The translations under genes were made by a program, and so were the position numbers. A stretch of DNA of 64,000 bases from Phellopilus nigrolimitatus (taxonomy: Eukaryota; Basidiomycota; Agaricomycetes; Hymenochaetales; Hymenochaetaceae): NCBI GenBank assembly GCA_021029095.1, contig JAJOHG010000020.1, positions 248,001-312,000 of the forward strand. The letters run 5' to 3'. The notes under the pieces are model-generated. The model ran no database searches. It had not been told where the DNA came from and worked only from the letters and a program-made list of their open reading frames with translations. Below, in pieces: positions 32,296 to 46,385 of the stretch (positions within the stretch are counted from its first letter, which is position 1; each line of letters starts with the position of its first letter).

Positions 32296-33527
32296 TCACT
32301 CCTTGCCGGGAGCGGGGAAATATACTGGTATCAGGTTCCTGGCGAGTGAGCACATACATAATGTCAACGTGTGCTCTGACTCTCTCAAAATTTCCGACAG
32401 AACAAAAGACAGTGACAGACGGAGCTGGACAAACTTACTCGTATACGCTTCTGTCCTCGTCGCTGAATACTGTGAACACCACACGATTGAGCTGGTGCGT
32501 CATTGCGTGAGCGAAGTTCTGCTGTTAGATCGCGTATTTGCGGCAACAGATACCAGCGAATCCACTCACCTTCGAGCCCTTCTCTGAGTCTAGAAAGCGG
32601 CGAGTCTCTTGTAGAGCTATAGCAGTTGCGTCTCCGACGGGATACCCATATACACCTGTCGATATAGATGGAAAAGCCTGCGGTGGTCCGTCGGTGCGCC
32701 AGTAAGTGAGTTTCACCTATGGCGACAAGCGCGATTGCTCACGATACTCGTTAACGAGTTGTCTACCGCAATCGACAAGCTACGACGGTAGCACGAGGCG
32801 AGCTGGCTCGCATTCTCATCCGCAGAGCGAGCCGAGTATACTGGGCCGACGGTATGGATGACATGCTTTCTGGAAAAAGAAAAGCACCGGGGCATGGTCT
32901 CAGCCTCGGAACTCGAAAATACGTATGCAGACGGGAACAAGATCCAGTGAGGACACGTACGCCGGGAGGTTGTAACCCTTCGTAATCTTCGCATCTCCAG
33001 TGGCACAGCCGTTAAGGGTCTCGCCTATCTCTTCATGACGGACTCCATCGGTAAAGTATGACTTCACACTCACACTCCTTCACCAAGCTCTTTCCTGCTG
33101 CACGATGGATCGCGCCATCCACTGGACATGCAACGAGCAATCAGCGCTTTGACTCATACCAATATTCAGATTCTTACCCCCGCCTCCGCCTTAATGTAGG
33201 ACGATGTTCAGATCATAGTGTTGCATGAGCTACTCCAGAAAACCAGCACAGGATGCAGACAGACCTCGCAAAGACGCTCTCGCCGCATTCACGATCGCGT
33301 CGACCTCTAATTTCGTGATATCTCCTTGGCTAAATGGTGAGAGCTCCAAATGAGACTCAACATCCTGGGCAGACGAATCATTTGGATATGTACATGAGAG
33401 AAACACGGTCGAGCAGAGCATCTGCCGGCGCGTACCGCGGCGACGCGCCAGCCTTCAAGAGCGCAAGTACGCCAGACGTGTATAGTTGGCGCAGTGTCGC
33501 GATCCTGGAAAGAGTGATTTTGCTCAT
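32296..33527 (-). CDS. Macrodomain (ADP-ribose binding/hydrolase) protein
   Basis: Starts MSKITLSRIATLRQL at 33527. A 64-nt intron (33393-33330) restores SLIQGDITKLEVDAIVNAA. Further splices give RGGGGVDGAIHRAAGKSLVK, then CETLNGCATGDAKITKGYNLP, KHVIHTVGPVYS, SIAFPSISTGVYGYPVGDA and VVFTVFSDEDRSVYE, ending PVYFPAPGKE. These are the MacroD-type signatures: the adenine-binding GDIT, the NAA(N) position (here NAAR), the GGGGVDGAIH loop that contacts the distal ribose, and the STGVYGYP loop. The family removes or binds mono-ADP-ribose or O-acetyl-ADP-ribose. The substitution NAAN to NAAR at the site that normally places an Asn near the distal ribose could lower hydrolase activity. Seven or eight short exons, intact. 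Confidence 0.88.
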
Positions 33528-33808
33528 TGTTCAAAATACTTCAGAATATTTCGTACAGCTTAGTCGTGGTTGCAGCGAAAGACGGTAGCGTCATTGCCAG
33601 ACACGAAGTCACGTCGAGCTCACGTGAGCCACTACATGCACTAACTGCCGACCCAATATAATAAAAAATACATACAAGATAGCTTCAAAGTACCAGCTAT
33701 ACTTTCGTACACAAGATCTACGGGACATAACGCTTTAAAATATGTTGGTACACTTGATAATAAACTGCTGATATTCTTTCTTCACTGAAGACAATAGCCT
33801 GACTTGCA
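33528..33808. other. Short intergenic region
   Basis: Promoter side of the macrodomain gene and 3' flank of the chitinase gene. No further feature is visible. Confidence 0.3.
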
Positions 33809-35728
<1,920 letters not shown>

Positions 35729-36622
35729 GGTTGCTTGCTCGTCCAGGTGAAAAATTTGAATTTACTCGCCAGGGGTTTTCACAATTAAAAAGCTGTGCCA
35801 GAGCAATCAAAATAGAAAGACGCCGTGCAACGTGCCCAGAAAGCTCTAAATTTGCTGATATGCTGACTTGAACAGTAGCTCGAGCTTCTAATTGTTGTCA
35901 GTTTTCCACGCCAGACATTTGAACGTCAGATCCGGGCGCGGAGCGCAATGCGTTGATTTCACTGCCTTTATATCTTTCCGCAAGCCGTATAGGAGATTAC
36001 GGGCACCGAAAGTGCAGGCGAACACGTTCCTTGCATCGCTCTGTGCGCATCCGGTATTGTCAATAGCAATCAAACCCGGCTGATAGCTATCAAGGCTAGA
36101 AGGGGCATGAAGCTAAGGAACGACAGCTCCTTTTCGGACATGAAGCAGACGTGAATGGCAAAGCAGGCGATAAACATGAGTCGGTCGTCGAGAGGTGACC
36201 AGGTGGTTATCTCGTGGGAGTTGCCCAGAGCCTCGTGTCTAGGCGTTCGCGCGGTGGTGTTTGCAGCCGAATTGAAAGGTCTCACGATATAAACGCCATC
36301 CAGTTATAAAATACTTAGGGTCATGTGCAGCGACATGGCTTGTTAGACAAGAGATATATTGCAGGTGTCTGAAGGGTCTTGAAAAACTTGTGGTTGACGA
36401 CAAAGAGGCGCATTATATAATAAAGCGATGACTAATACAAACCTTCATGAGAGGCCTGACGTGCCGGACCTTTTTAGCGCTAGGTTCACGAAAAAAAACG
36501 TCAGACCTAAAACAAAGGACACATCTAGAGACCTGAGTCTACTTACTATCGAAAGGAATGTTCGGGCGGATAGCTTGTGCCCATACAGTATTGAATGCGC
36601 TGGATTTTAAGTCAGCCAGGGA
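35729..36622. other. Intergenic between chitinase and endoglucanase
   Basis: About 0.9 kb holding the chitinase promoter and the 3' flank of the GH5 gene. Open frames here have no supporting features. Confidence 0.4.
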
Positions 36623-38713
36623 TTAGTAGTATAACAATATTATAAACACTGACTCCGGTTGACCCAGATCATTCACCTGTCCTGGCTCTAGACTCCCTGT
36701 GTCAGCTCCGCAGCAAGGCGAGCCAGTTCCCCATACTGTAAGAAATCTAAGATTAGCATCGGACATGAAAAGATAATTAACTTTCGAAGCCATGATTATT
36801 TTAATCGTATCGCAAGTGAAAGGGCCGGGACATAGAAGGACAGAAATCTGGAGTGAAGAAAACGATAAAAAGATAGATAATATAGGAGAATACGCACGTG
36901 GTCCAGCGGCCCATATCGACCATCCGATGTATTCGTCGTTTGCCTCAAGGAATGTAAGCATGTCGGTGATAAACTAGTATTTAATTTTCAGTTCGCGCGC
37001 GCATGTTTGGGGCTAGGTCCTGTCGACACTCACGTTAAAGCAGTTCTGGTTATTTCCGCCGCCGAACTCGCTGATTACAGCTCTGATGTCTCTAAATGAG
37101 AGGGGAAACGACAGCGAATGCATGATAGAAGTACTTGAGGTTGTTCTCTTGCAGCCAGGTTGTTAAATCCGCTAGATTAGAGGGACCTTTTATTTTGCAA
37201 AAGATCAGTTGTGCCATGTGCAGACTCAAAGATTATTCGAGTACCAGGTTGGGTGCAATTGGCGTGCGAGCCCGAGAAATCTTCATCTAAGATCAACGAA
37301 ATTTCAATCCCATGATGTATGGCATAATTCATTTCTGAGCTTACCGAGGTACTGCCCAACCATTGGTCTTAGAGTCCATCAATATCTAAATGAATAAACA
37401 GATAGCTCACTTCGTGGATGTCAATCGCCGTGTTGTTCAGCGGGTCGACGAGCATGTTCATGAAATCACTCGAGGGCGCGTCTCCCGCTGCTCCCGTGGT
37501 CTGCGTCCACGAGTGTCCGCCTGTGAAACCGTTTCCCGGCGCGAGGATTAGCTGGTCTGCGCCTACTGAGCGGATGCCGTTGATAGCTGCCTTCACATAA
37601 AAGTAGAGTTATCAATCAAAAATTCCTGGGCTAACCTCGAAGATCTTACCTGGTTATTTTCAAAGATCAATTGAGTCGGCTAATAATAAAAAATAAAATG
37701 TAAGACGATGATAAAGGAGGGAAGAAAAAGTGATATTTACCATGTCGTGCGGCTCGTTGTTGATCCCGAACACGACCATAGGGTTATCGACGAAGCGGCT
37801 TGCGAGCTCTGCCCAGAACTCTTGGAACTGTTCCGTCGTAGCCGCCGCAGGGTCGCTGGTATTCCCGATGACCTGCAGCATGGAAAACAATGAAGCTACA
37901 CGTATGTACTGGAATTGGATAATCCGTGCATACACTGCCTGAGTTTGGTTGCGCAGACGGATCGCTGTTGAGAGATTATAGAGCGTTATTGGTTTTCGAA
38001 ATACCAGACAGAAAGGCTCGGAGACACACTTGTAACGCATATAATTATGCGGGTCAAGCAATGCGTATGCGCCTTTGTCGACTGTAATGTGATTGACGGC
38101 GGCCTCGTACTCGCTGAAGTGCTGTAGGGGAGGTGTTTTACGTTAGTTTATTACACCTACTTGTCGGCCAATAAGTGAAAAAAATAAGATAAACGCGCTT
38201 CTCACGGTTTCATTGAAGGTTGCACCAAGACCGGTCTCGAGCGGACACATCCGTTCCTTACATCAATGTCAAACAACATTCGAACGCATCAGATGTGGTA
38301 GGTCCCTCACCAACAGGAAAGTGACGCGGAAAAAGTTGATGTTCTCCTGGTCGGCGAAGATGTCTACCGTAGTCTTAAACCAAAAAAAAAAAGCAAAAGG
38401 GTTTGTCAGCTATTTCCATCCACCGTGCGCTTTCATGGCCAAGAACGAAAGCCAGATAACGCACCTGGTTGATGAAATCGAAGTCGACGCCAAATCGCCC
38501 AGGAAGGCCCATAATTGTCCCGTTCGAAGAGAACACACCGAACTCGCCACCCGACTGTAATATTGTTGAAGTCCTCATTGATTCTTTTATATTATGAGTA
38601 GTATGGACTGGTTTGCGTACCTCGTTTACGCCGGCATATAAGATTTTCGCTGATGCCAGTGATGCGGTAAGCAACGCATGCAAGAGAGTCTTCGAGAAAC
38701 TGGACACCATCAT
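36623..38713 (-). CDS. GH5 endo-beta-1,4-glucanase (cellulase)
   Basis: Starts MMVSSFSKTLLHALLTASLA, a signal peptide, then KILYAGVNE. Further exons give GTIMGLPGRFGVDFDFINQ, NINFFRVTFLL, AYALLDPHNYMRY, FWAELASRFVDNPMVVFGIN followed by NEPHDM (NEP with the acid/base Glu), and AAINGIRSVGADQLILAPGN with GFTGGHSWT. The nucleophile block is ISEFGGGNNQNC, followed by EYIGWSIWAAGP and WGTGSPCCGADTGSLEPG. Both catalytic glutamates are present. No cellulose-binding module is seen. About ten short exons. It is adjacent to the GH18 gene on the same strand but far enough apart to be transcribed separately. Extracellular plant cell-wall degradation is the expected role. Confidence 0.88.
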
Positions 38714-38756
38714 CGAACTTGACCTTGCAACGGGTATGTTTCGCTAACAACAAGAC

Positions 38757-39149
38757 CTATACAACGCTCCCGCTACTTATACGGACAAAATAAAGCACCC
38801 GAGCGTCACGGGAGACACCCTGGACATTGTTGAGCTGTTCCTCGCTCATGCCGCTCGTCGTTACACCTCGCAAAAGACGCCGTCTCGAAGCCAGCTGCTC
38901 CATCTCGGAGGATATTCGGGCGAAATCCAGGCTCAATTCAGTCTGTCGTCTCGTCAATAACTTTTCTTTTTCTTCATAATTCTCGAATATGGCGTATGCG
39001 AGACACGGTCGTGGATGCTTCAAGTGCACATGATCTTCTGCAGGCTGTTGAGCTAGCCTTTCTATTTTAAATTGCAGGTAGTCCCGCGTTGTGAGAACAT
39101 TGAGGTAGGAAATGGACAGATTTTTCTGCTTGAAGCACGGTAAGAACAT
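38757..39149 (-). CDS. Hypothetical protein with helical C-terminal part
   Basis: A 130-residue frame just upstream of the GH5 gene. It holds a charged, coiled-coil-like stretch (EEKEKLLTRRQTELSLDF, SSEMEQLASRRRLLRG). No family is recognised and no exon partner found. It could be an exon of an unannotated gene or a chance frame. Confidence 0.3.
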   Translation of the reverse strand: MFLPCFKQKNLSISYLNVLTTRDYLQFKIERLAQQPAEDHVHLKHPRPCLAYAIFENYEEKEKLLTRRQTELSLDFARISSEMEQLASRRRLLRGVTTSGMSEEQLNNVQGVSRDARVLYFVRISSGSVV

Positions 39150-39716
39150 GTTTCTGAAGAGTTATGACCCGGTGAAGGAAGCAAAGAAGAGGAAAAATAG
39201 CACATCTAAAATACATGTAATCCCCGCGGTCCACGTTACCCTGACGCACTGCATGTCTATCAAAGATGATGCTTCGACACTCCCACCTAACTTAAGAATT
39301 AGAAGTATAAGGAAACCTGCCCTCGGGCGCATGCGTGTACATTTTGGATTCGTCGACGGGTACTTGAGTAAATGTATAGACGAGGAAGCACGCGCATTCG
39401 AGTTGTGATCTTGAAGCGCACTGCGCCGTTCATGAAAATGTCCAGCCAATAATTTCGAGTAATTTTAACAGCCAGTCTAAGCAAATACAAAAACTTCATA
39501 TAACAGCAAAGGAAATGCCTTGAATACAGTGAGATAATTACTCGTCGTCGTGATCGTAATTGCCCAAAGTCTCCTTCCCCACTTCCCTCTCCCTATCATA
39601 TCGCATAGCAGATAACCTTTACTAAAAATCGGACAAGATCCAGAGATGCAACGGTGCAAACGCGATATTAAGCAGCGACAGGCGAAATCGTGTATGCGAA
39701 AAGCCCCAAGGCGTCT

Positions 39717-40475
39717 CTACAAGTCGTCGATGAAGTCCTCGCCATCATCGCTCTTTCCGTCCTCGCCGAATTCGACACCGTCAGCATCATCTCCTTCTCC
39801 GGGCTCGCCTGACGCCTCGTTGATTTTTGCAGTCTCAGGAAGCTCTCCGTACGCTTTCACTATGAAGAAAAGAGTCATCAATATCTTATTCAGTGATCAC
39901 CACCAATCGCAAACGGAGGTGAAACGTACGATTGCGCGCTTCCTCTGATGTATACTTCACAATAACATCCGCCTTGTCATCCTGGAATTCTCGAAGCGAC
40001 AGAAGAATAATATCGCCTTGGTTGATCCACACCTGCAAGACGATGTGCCAGCGTCAGGAATCGTTTGTCAGATAGCAGCCGTAGAGACACGACGCACCTT
40101 CTTCCTCATCTTCCCCCGAATGTGTGCCAGGCGCTTCTCACCGTCAAAGCATTGCGCTTCGAGGCGGCCGTTCCCCAGCATTTTTGTCACTTGTGCATAC
40201 TCTGTGCTGCGAGTTAGACCTCTAGATCTGACTGGAATCAAATTTGTGACGCACCCTGACCATCCTCCTTGAAGACCAACTCGCGCTTGTCATCGTCATT
40301 CTCATTCTTTCCGCGCCTGCGATTCTTACCACCCTATATCGCCAGGCATTTCATCAGCATGAGATCGCATAGAATCCACCGTCAGCGTTGTCGACGAACC
40401 TTTCCCTTATTCTGCGAGACAATCAGTATATGCTAATTGATCTGCCAGCAAAACTGACAAGCTTACCTTGGGCAT
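39717..40475 (-). CDS. TIF11: Translation initiation factor eIF1A
   Basis: Binds the A site of the 40S subunit and promotes scanning and start-site choice. Exon 1 is only nine coding bases (MPK, 40475-40467). A 12-nt microexon (40411-40400, NKGK) follows, then [86 protein letters not shown] and the acidic tail [20 protein letters not shown] ending DFIDDL. This is the complete OB-fold factor with basic N-tail and acidic C-tail; the length of about 145 residues is normal for the family. It is divergent from the phosphatase gene at 40813, sharing about 340 bases of promoter. Confidence 0.95.
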
Positions 40476-40812
40476 GGTTGAAGTAAAATTACAAGGTCCT
40501 CGGCGGCTGTCCCAGTCGTGTGGTCGGTGCCAGGAGAGACGCTTATATAGAGATGGGCGGTGTATGTATGACTACGTTCTACCGGTACAGACTTGTGGCA
40601 TGCCCTCGTGGGAATCCGACATACGCCACATCCTTGAAGCGGAAACGCGGATATTGCCGAATGCCGAAGTGACCTCATCATCCTCTGCCTGCTCTAGCCG
40701 CACCTACACCGTACGTCGAATGGCACATTGTCGGTGACACCCCAAATTCCTCTAAATCTTTCGTGCATCGCGGAAACCAACCATAGACTACGTTGGACAC
40801 CCTTCGCCACTG
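40476..40812. promoter_or_regulatory. Shared divergent promoter, eIF1A and phosphatase
   Basis: A 337-base gap between two opposite ATGs. No distinct motif stood out. Head-to-head arrangement implies a bidirectional promoter. Confidence 0.35.
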
Positions 40813-42455
40813 ATGCTGTCGACGCGGATGTCTCCTATACTCTCGGGACAGCTAAGACTAGTCGTCGCTTACCTCGTCCTCGGGACATTCGTCACGTATG
40901 TGCTACTGCTCGGAATCTCAAAGGAAGCCTCGACATATGCCCAAGATATCAAGAAGAGCCTCTCATCCAGTACGGGTACTTCGATTTGATCATGTCGAAA
41001 GAGCTGCTGATTGGGGTTATGAAGAGAACCCTGAATTTGAACAATATGTGCATTTGAGAACCCTGGACGAGAAGGAGCTGGATTTCGGTACGCTCTAATT
41101 ATGCTATAGAAAAATATACGAGCTTTGAGAGGTGTAAGGTATGCAGGCAACCCCGAGCGGCGAGTAATTTTAGTCGGTGACATTCATGGGATGAATAATT
41201 CTCTGAAGTGCGCATGGCTCTCATTCGCAACGCAAACGCACTCTGATCTTGTCTCTCTCTAACTATTGCCAGAAAGCTTCTTAATAAAATCGGATATATA
41301 CCCTCTAATGACCTACTTATTCATGTGGGGGACATCATCGCCAAAGGAACGCACTCTGGCTCGCTCGCCGTCCTCTCTTACATGGCCTCACATAACATCA
41401 CGGGCGTGCGCGGGAATCACGACCAACCTGTGATAGAGTGGCGCGCATGGATCGACCGTGTGCTCGCACAAGAAAGCGGAGAAACGTGGCTCGAGGAAAT
41501 GGAGCACAAGACGTCGAAGGAGCAGAAAAACGAAGAGCAAAGGGCAAAGCAGGAGTGGCAGAAGATCCCGCACGGCTGGGAGATGATGGGCGACCACTAC
41601 AAGATCGCGCGTGCGATGTCTACGAGCGAATATGCGTACCTCCTTGCTCTCCCGCTCGTGCTGCACATACCACCCTTGCATGCGTTTATCGTACACGCAG
41701 GCATCCTGCCGCTCGATCCGCGCCGCAGTGTTACTTCGCTGCACCAACCGCTTGCTCATGTTCCTTCTACTTCGGAGTACACTGATAATAATAACAACGT
41801 TTCGCAACTTCGCATGTCCCAGGAGCGTGCGGTGCTCGCCGACGTCTCGCAGAATACGGATCCTTGGGTGCTACTGAATATGCGGAGTATTCTTAAAGAC
41901 AACACCATCTCAAAGTGATTACGCCCTTTCCTTTCTATCTCTGATGGGTTTTGATTGTTTTGGTTCATCTATTTTATTTTATTGAAGAGAGTCTAAAAGG
42001 GGTTCAGCTTGGGCTCCTCTATGGAACGCCATTGTCACGCGGTGTGGCGGCTTCAACCTTGACCTTTCTTTTTCTGAGTCCGAGCCCGAATACGACTTGA
42101 AGGAGAAGAAAACGAAGCAGAAGCCTTTGCCTTGTCACCCGTCAACCGTCGTCTATGGACATGCGGCATCACGCGGGCTGGACATCAAACGGTGGACGAA
42201 GGGGCTCGATTCCGGCTGCGTAAGCGACAGTTTTGCCTTTTTAAACTATCCCTGTGGAGTTATGCTTATGTGGACTGCGCGTAGGTATACGGACGCAGAC
42301 TCACCGCTCTTGTGCTGTCTCCGCCTGACTCCCGGAATGCCGATGAGTTAGATGAGAATGATGTGGACGCGGCTTCCAACTCGAGAAAGATGACTTTCGG
42401 GGACGTGGGCGCAACAAAGACGCGCTTCGTGAGCGTGTCATGTCCAGATCCATGA
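40813..42455 (+). CDS. Membrane-anchored ApaH-like metallophosphatase (Ppn2-like)
   Basis: PPP-superfamily phosphatase. A 46-nt intron (40900-40945) joins MLSTRMSPILSGQLRLVVAY and its hydrophobic segment to ISRRASHPVRVLRFDHVERA. A second intron (41089-41146) and a third after 41206 restore VILVGDIHGMNNSLKKLLN and DLLIHVGDIIAKGTHSGS, followed by GVRGNHDQ. These are the metal-binding GDxHG, GDxxxKG and GNHD motifs. Later blocks are PLVLHIPPLHAFIVHAGILP and DPWVLLNMRSI, then, after two more introns, STVVYGHAASRGLDIKRWTK and VYGRRLTALV (the GHA and His/Arg end motifs). A single N-terminal membrane segment plus an ApaH-like domain matches the yeast vacuolar polyphosphatase Ppn2. Its 3' end faces kinase B, and broken relatives of its 3' end accompany kinases A and C. 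Confidence 0.85.
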
Positions 42456-42960
42456 CAAGACCTCCCCTGAGTCCTATGCTTCTTCATACATGAGGAGGTT
42501 GATAGAATTTAGGCCGCAGCATCGCCGGACGAGCCGCCTCTTCTCTGTCCTTTGTCTCAGCGTACAGATAGTTATGATTTCTTGTTCTTTATGCAGACAC
42601 CTTGTAAGATACTTCACGTTCTACCGTGTAAACACTTAGTGATGTTGAGCTTGCGCAGACGCAGGCATATACATATCGCCACTTGTCAAGGAGCCGCCAA
42701 TAAAACTAAATCGCATTGCTGAATACTTGGAAAATATATTGTGTCACATTGAGATCTCTCTAAATTTAGGCAACTCATAGGTGGCCTATTATAAGAGCCT
42801 AAAAACCCAACAGTCGTTGAATAGAAGAGAACAAAGCGAATAAATGTTACAAATGCGAGAAAGCTATGCTTATAGTTATTAAATGCAATACGAGATACTT
42901 AATACAAATGCTAGGAGTCCGTGGTAAGCAAGCAGTGCTAGTAAAAATTAATAGCGACGT
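42456..42960. other. Tail-to-tail intergenic, unit B
   Basis: The segment downstream of kinase B resembles the sequence downstream of kinases A and C (for example the AACAAAGCGAATAAA(T/C)GTTAC block at 42831-42851). It is therefore part of the duplicated unit. No gene. Confidence 0.45.
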
Positions 42961-45838
42961 CTAAGTCGATTTGACGCGTTTCGACCTGCGAGAGCTCAAT
43001 TCCTCAGGCTCATCCTTTTCAGGATCATGCCTAGAAAGGCGTTTACGGCTCGTGCGCGTTGGGCTTTCGGGTGCAATCAAGGTGGCAGACGAGTGTGCGC
43101 CAGACGAAATACTGTCAACAGGAAGGCTGGGGCCGTTGTTGGTCCATTCGAAAGCCATTAAGTCAAATGCACGTTCTGAAGCAGCCCGAGATCCGTCTTG
43201 TCCTTTCCCTTCGGCCTTCTGCGCGGGTCCCGAAGTAACCTGAGTTTTGCCTTCGAGTTCCTCGCTGGCCTCTTCGATAGTCTCCGCGATCTCCTCTAAC
43301 CTATTCTTTTCCCTTTCTGCCTCTTCAGCCTTCTCCGCCTCAATCTCCTTCGCCCCCCTTTTCAAAATGTTCTCCTCTTCAAAGACTCGCATATTCGTTC
43401 GTCCTATCTGGTCAGACGTCGATTCGTTGATATCCTGGTCTTCGCTAGGAGCGGATCCTGTATTAGACGGAGGGACTGGTTCCTCGAGGGTGGCAAGCGT
43501 CTCGTCGATGATCTTATGAAGCGAATTGAAGACGTCCTTTTCGTTACGGTAGGCGATCGGTATGGTGGCCAAGCTGTCCAGGGGTATGGAGATCTCCTTT
43601 TTTCGACAATTCTCAAGAAATTCTAATTTTGTTTTGAGTTTCCTAGGTTCCGAAGATCCTGTAGAGATAAGCAGCGTCCGCATATCCCTTATGCAATCTT
43701 TGACAGGTTCGAAATAAGCTGCGAACTGGCCGACGATATATTTGTCGAAGTCCTCGGGATTTTGAACCATTGACTGCTTGGCCTGGCGAATGTCTCGCAT
43801 TGTAGGGTCGTTTTTACCGTATCCAGCCCATTGTGCAATTGCGGATTCTTTAAAGATGAAGTCGCGAGATCTTCGCAAGTTGTTCGGTCCCTCCTGCGCA
43901 GTGCAGATCCAGCACAGAACGTATAAGATCGACTCCAGATCGTGGTAATAAGCATGCTTGATTTTGTTCTCTTCTTCCGCGACCATCATTTCCAGAGCCA
44001 TGAAAGGCAGTGTTCCCTGTGCAATTCTAAATGAGACGACAAAAGGAGGAGGAAAGAAGAAGAGCATACCGTTCGACGACCTTTTGCACATTCTTTATCC
44101 TGCTCGTCAGTCTCGATCGCAAAGTCGAAGTCGATAAGGTAACCTCGTCGACGCGAGTTGGAGTCTTTCGGATCCTCTTTAGCTAAAACCAAATTTCGAC
44201 GGCTAATGTCACGATGCAGGACTCTCTTATTAATGAGGTCCTCGATTGCTAGTGGAGAAGTTGATCTGCTCAGTTGTGAAGCGAAAGCAGTTGGAAACGA
44301 GCTCACTTTGGATGATGTCCTTTACCGAAGTCAGCAGCTCCGTCAGAGTCTGAAAGTCTTCCAGTGGCTTGCCGTATGGCTTCATCATTATCCGGCGGTG
44401 CTCGCGCGTCTCCAGTTTCCGGAACAAATACCATTTCCGCTGAGTTTTCCAATTCTCCTTCTCACTCAGAGCTCGTCGGTCCGTCGCCGTCGTATCATTC
44501 ACTCCTCGGACCTGGACCGTCTCGTGGTCAACGATCTTCGCTACCCCTCCGACTCCGGTAATTTTCTTCATGATTTCATGCTCGAACGTGTTACGAGAGT
44601 CGTCCACCCAAGAGTCTTTGATCACGGCGTCTTCTCCCTCGTGCTCGACCAAAAAGCAATTTGTGCCTCTCCCTCGAATCGATGACTCGGCGTAGATGAT
44701 TTTCTTGACCTTGTATTCGACTTGTTTGAAGAGGATGAGTCTTTCGCCGTCCCTGTGATACATGGTAGGGTCGTATCCGAGATCGATATACTCAGCAAAG
44801 AGCAATCCGGCGACGACGCGGATGAGCTTCTCCGGTTCCTCCATGATGTTGAATTTCTCCGACGAGAGAACTCCAGCTCTGTCAAACACGAAAAACGTCA
44901 TGCGGTTATCACCATCGAGTATGATACCGAGGACAAATCGACGATTTTGTTGAGCATCGAAGACCATGCGGGCATCCTGCTGTAATTGCTTACATGCCCA
45001 CTTGTAGGGCTGAGGGTGAAAGTTGCTCTTGAATTCCATGACTGCGTGAACACCGGACCAGGTGGGATCCGTGCCCATTTTGGAGTGGTCGAGGACGAGG
45101 ACGACGCCATCGGGCTTTCGCTTGCAATCCACAGGCTCTTCAGCAGATACCTTGCTCTTGATTATACGAGAGAACTCGCGAGACGCGTCGTTCAGCGGGA
45201 GGCCGTATTCCTTACGTATATTCTCTGCGATTTTGTTGAGGTAGTCCGTAATCCTCTGCTTGTATGAGCGTTGACTCCGGTTCCAGTACTTCCACCAGTC
45301 CTCAGGCCTACTCCCGTTTGGGTACGTTCCTCCTCCAATCTTACGCTTGAGTTTTCCTAGGATGTCTGAAGCCTTAACGGAGAACATTGAGGCAGCTACA
45401 GGATCGTCAGGGTATCTGGCGTGGCCCATACCCAAGGATATGACGCGGTCTGAGAGCTTGTCCTCGATGAGGTTAGGCACGTCGTCAAAGATACCATTGG
45501 TGACTTCCTCGATTGACGTGCTTTCCATCTTTCTGTGAGTCTGGGTGGCTCCGTGCTCTCCCGACGGTGTATGTACACTAGAATCGGAACAGAAGAGAGC
45601 CGCTTCAGGTCTCGGAATACACAAACCAGGATTTATATCTTGAGCGCTTAGCGGCGGCCTGAGAATAAACAGCTTAGCACTGAGAATTCACAAAGAAAAG
45701 TACGTTTAATAGGTACGGAGTGCTGTCCCGAAAAGAGTCGGGACGATTCAGAAGAGAGTTGAGATCCTTGCTGCTTGGTGCGGGTTGGCGATGACCTGCT
45801 ATGGTGCAAAAGAAGGTCACTTCAAGGGAGTTGAACAT
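42961..45838 (-). CDS. FunK1-like kinase with nuclease-like N-terminal half, copy B
   Basis: Exons 45838-45717, 45658-44307, 44248-44070 and 44016-42961 are phase-consistent and encode about 902 residues. Kinase motifs: RGRGTNCF, VIKDSW, HRDISRRN, IDFDFA, GTLPFMALEMM. N-terminal motifs: PDG, then EFK 24 residues on, then QLQQD where A and C have QLLQY. The ATG that starts copies A and C is ATA here. The frame stays open upstream to an ATG at 45838, so the protein may start there, or at a later Met near 45624. The C-tail is Glu/Lys-rich and ends SRRSKRVKST. It lies tail-to-tail with the intact phosphatase and is divergent from the acidic-tail gene at 46386. Function unknown; the kinase part looks catalytically competent. 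Confidence 0.82.
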
Positions 45839-46385
45839 ACTTAGAGCCTGCAGCCTTTTATGGACGTTACACGTGATAGCTGTCACATTTTCAGATACAG
45901 GGGAAAGCCACAATGTGATGCTGTGGCTGAAGAGGTGGATGAAATGCTGGAAAGCTGCTGCACGACGAAACACTGTGTTTAACACGTTAGCATGAAACGT
46001 TGTTCCATATAAGGAATGATCATTTTATCAAACGGTTGTTTCGTATTGTTTATACTCAAAACACTGATCGCATATGGTTATGTAGCTACGAGAAATATTG
46101 CCACTTCCAGGCGGACTGGATTCCTAGTGTCAGTGTCTCTCTTTTCCATTATGTTTTGCGCGTCACGAAAAAACATCACTCTGAAAGGATCCAGTCGGGC
46201 ACGCCCGTGTTTGTTGGTTATTGTGCAAGTCGCCAATCTGCAATCTGCAGTGAGGTCTAAGCCACGAGCAAAACAAAACGAAAGAATTTCTTTTCTTTTC
46301 TTTTCGTGTAGTTACGCGCCCGTCACAAGTCACGGCATTCACACGCTCATTATAAGGACGAACCGCCGGAACTTGGACCAAACCT
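45839..46385. other. Divergent intergenic region of unit B
   Basis: Diverged relative of the promoter blocks of units A and C. It keeps GATAGCTGTCAC and TTGTTTCGTATTGTTTAT, but the TGACGCGTCA dyad is gone. A possible 5' exon of the acidic-tail gene lies somewhere before 46386. Confidence 0.4.

Noticed and set aside
39112..39408. 98-codon plus frame opposite the upstream flank of the GH5 gene
   Set aside because: No motif, no exon partner, overlaps an equally weak minus-strand frame.
40898..41098. Apparent frameshift at the 5' end of the phosphatase gene
   Set aside because: A 46-nt GT-AG intron at 40900-40945 joins the membrane segment to the downstream frame in phase, so no frameshift is needed.
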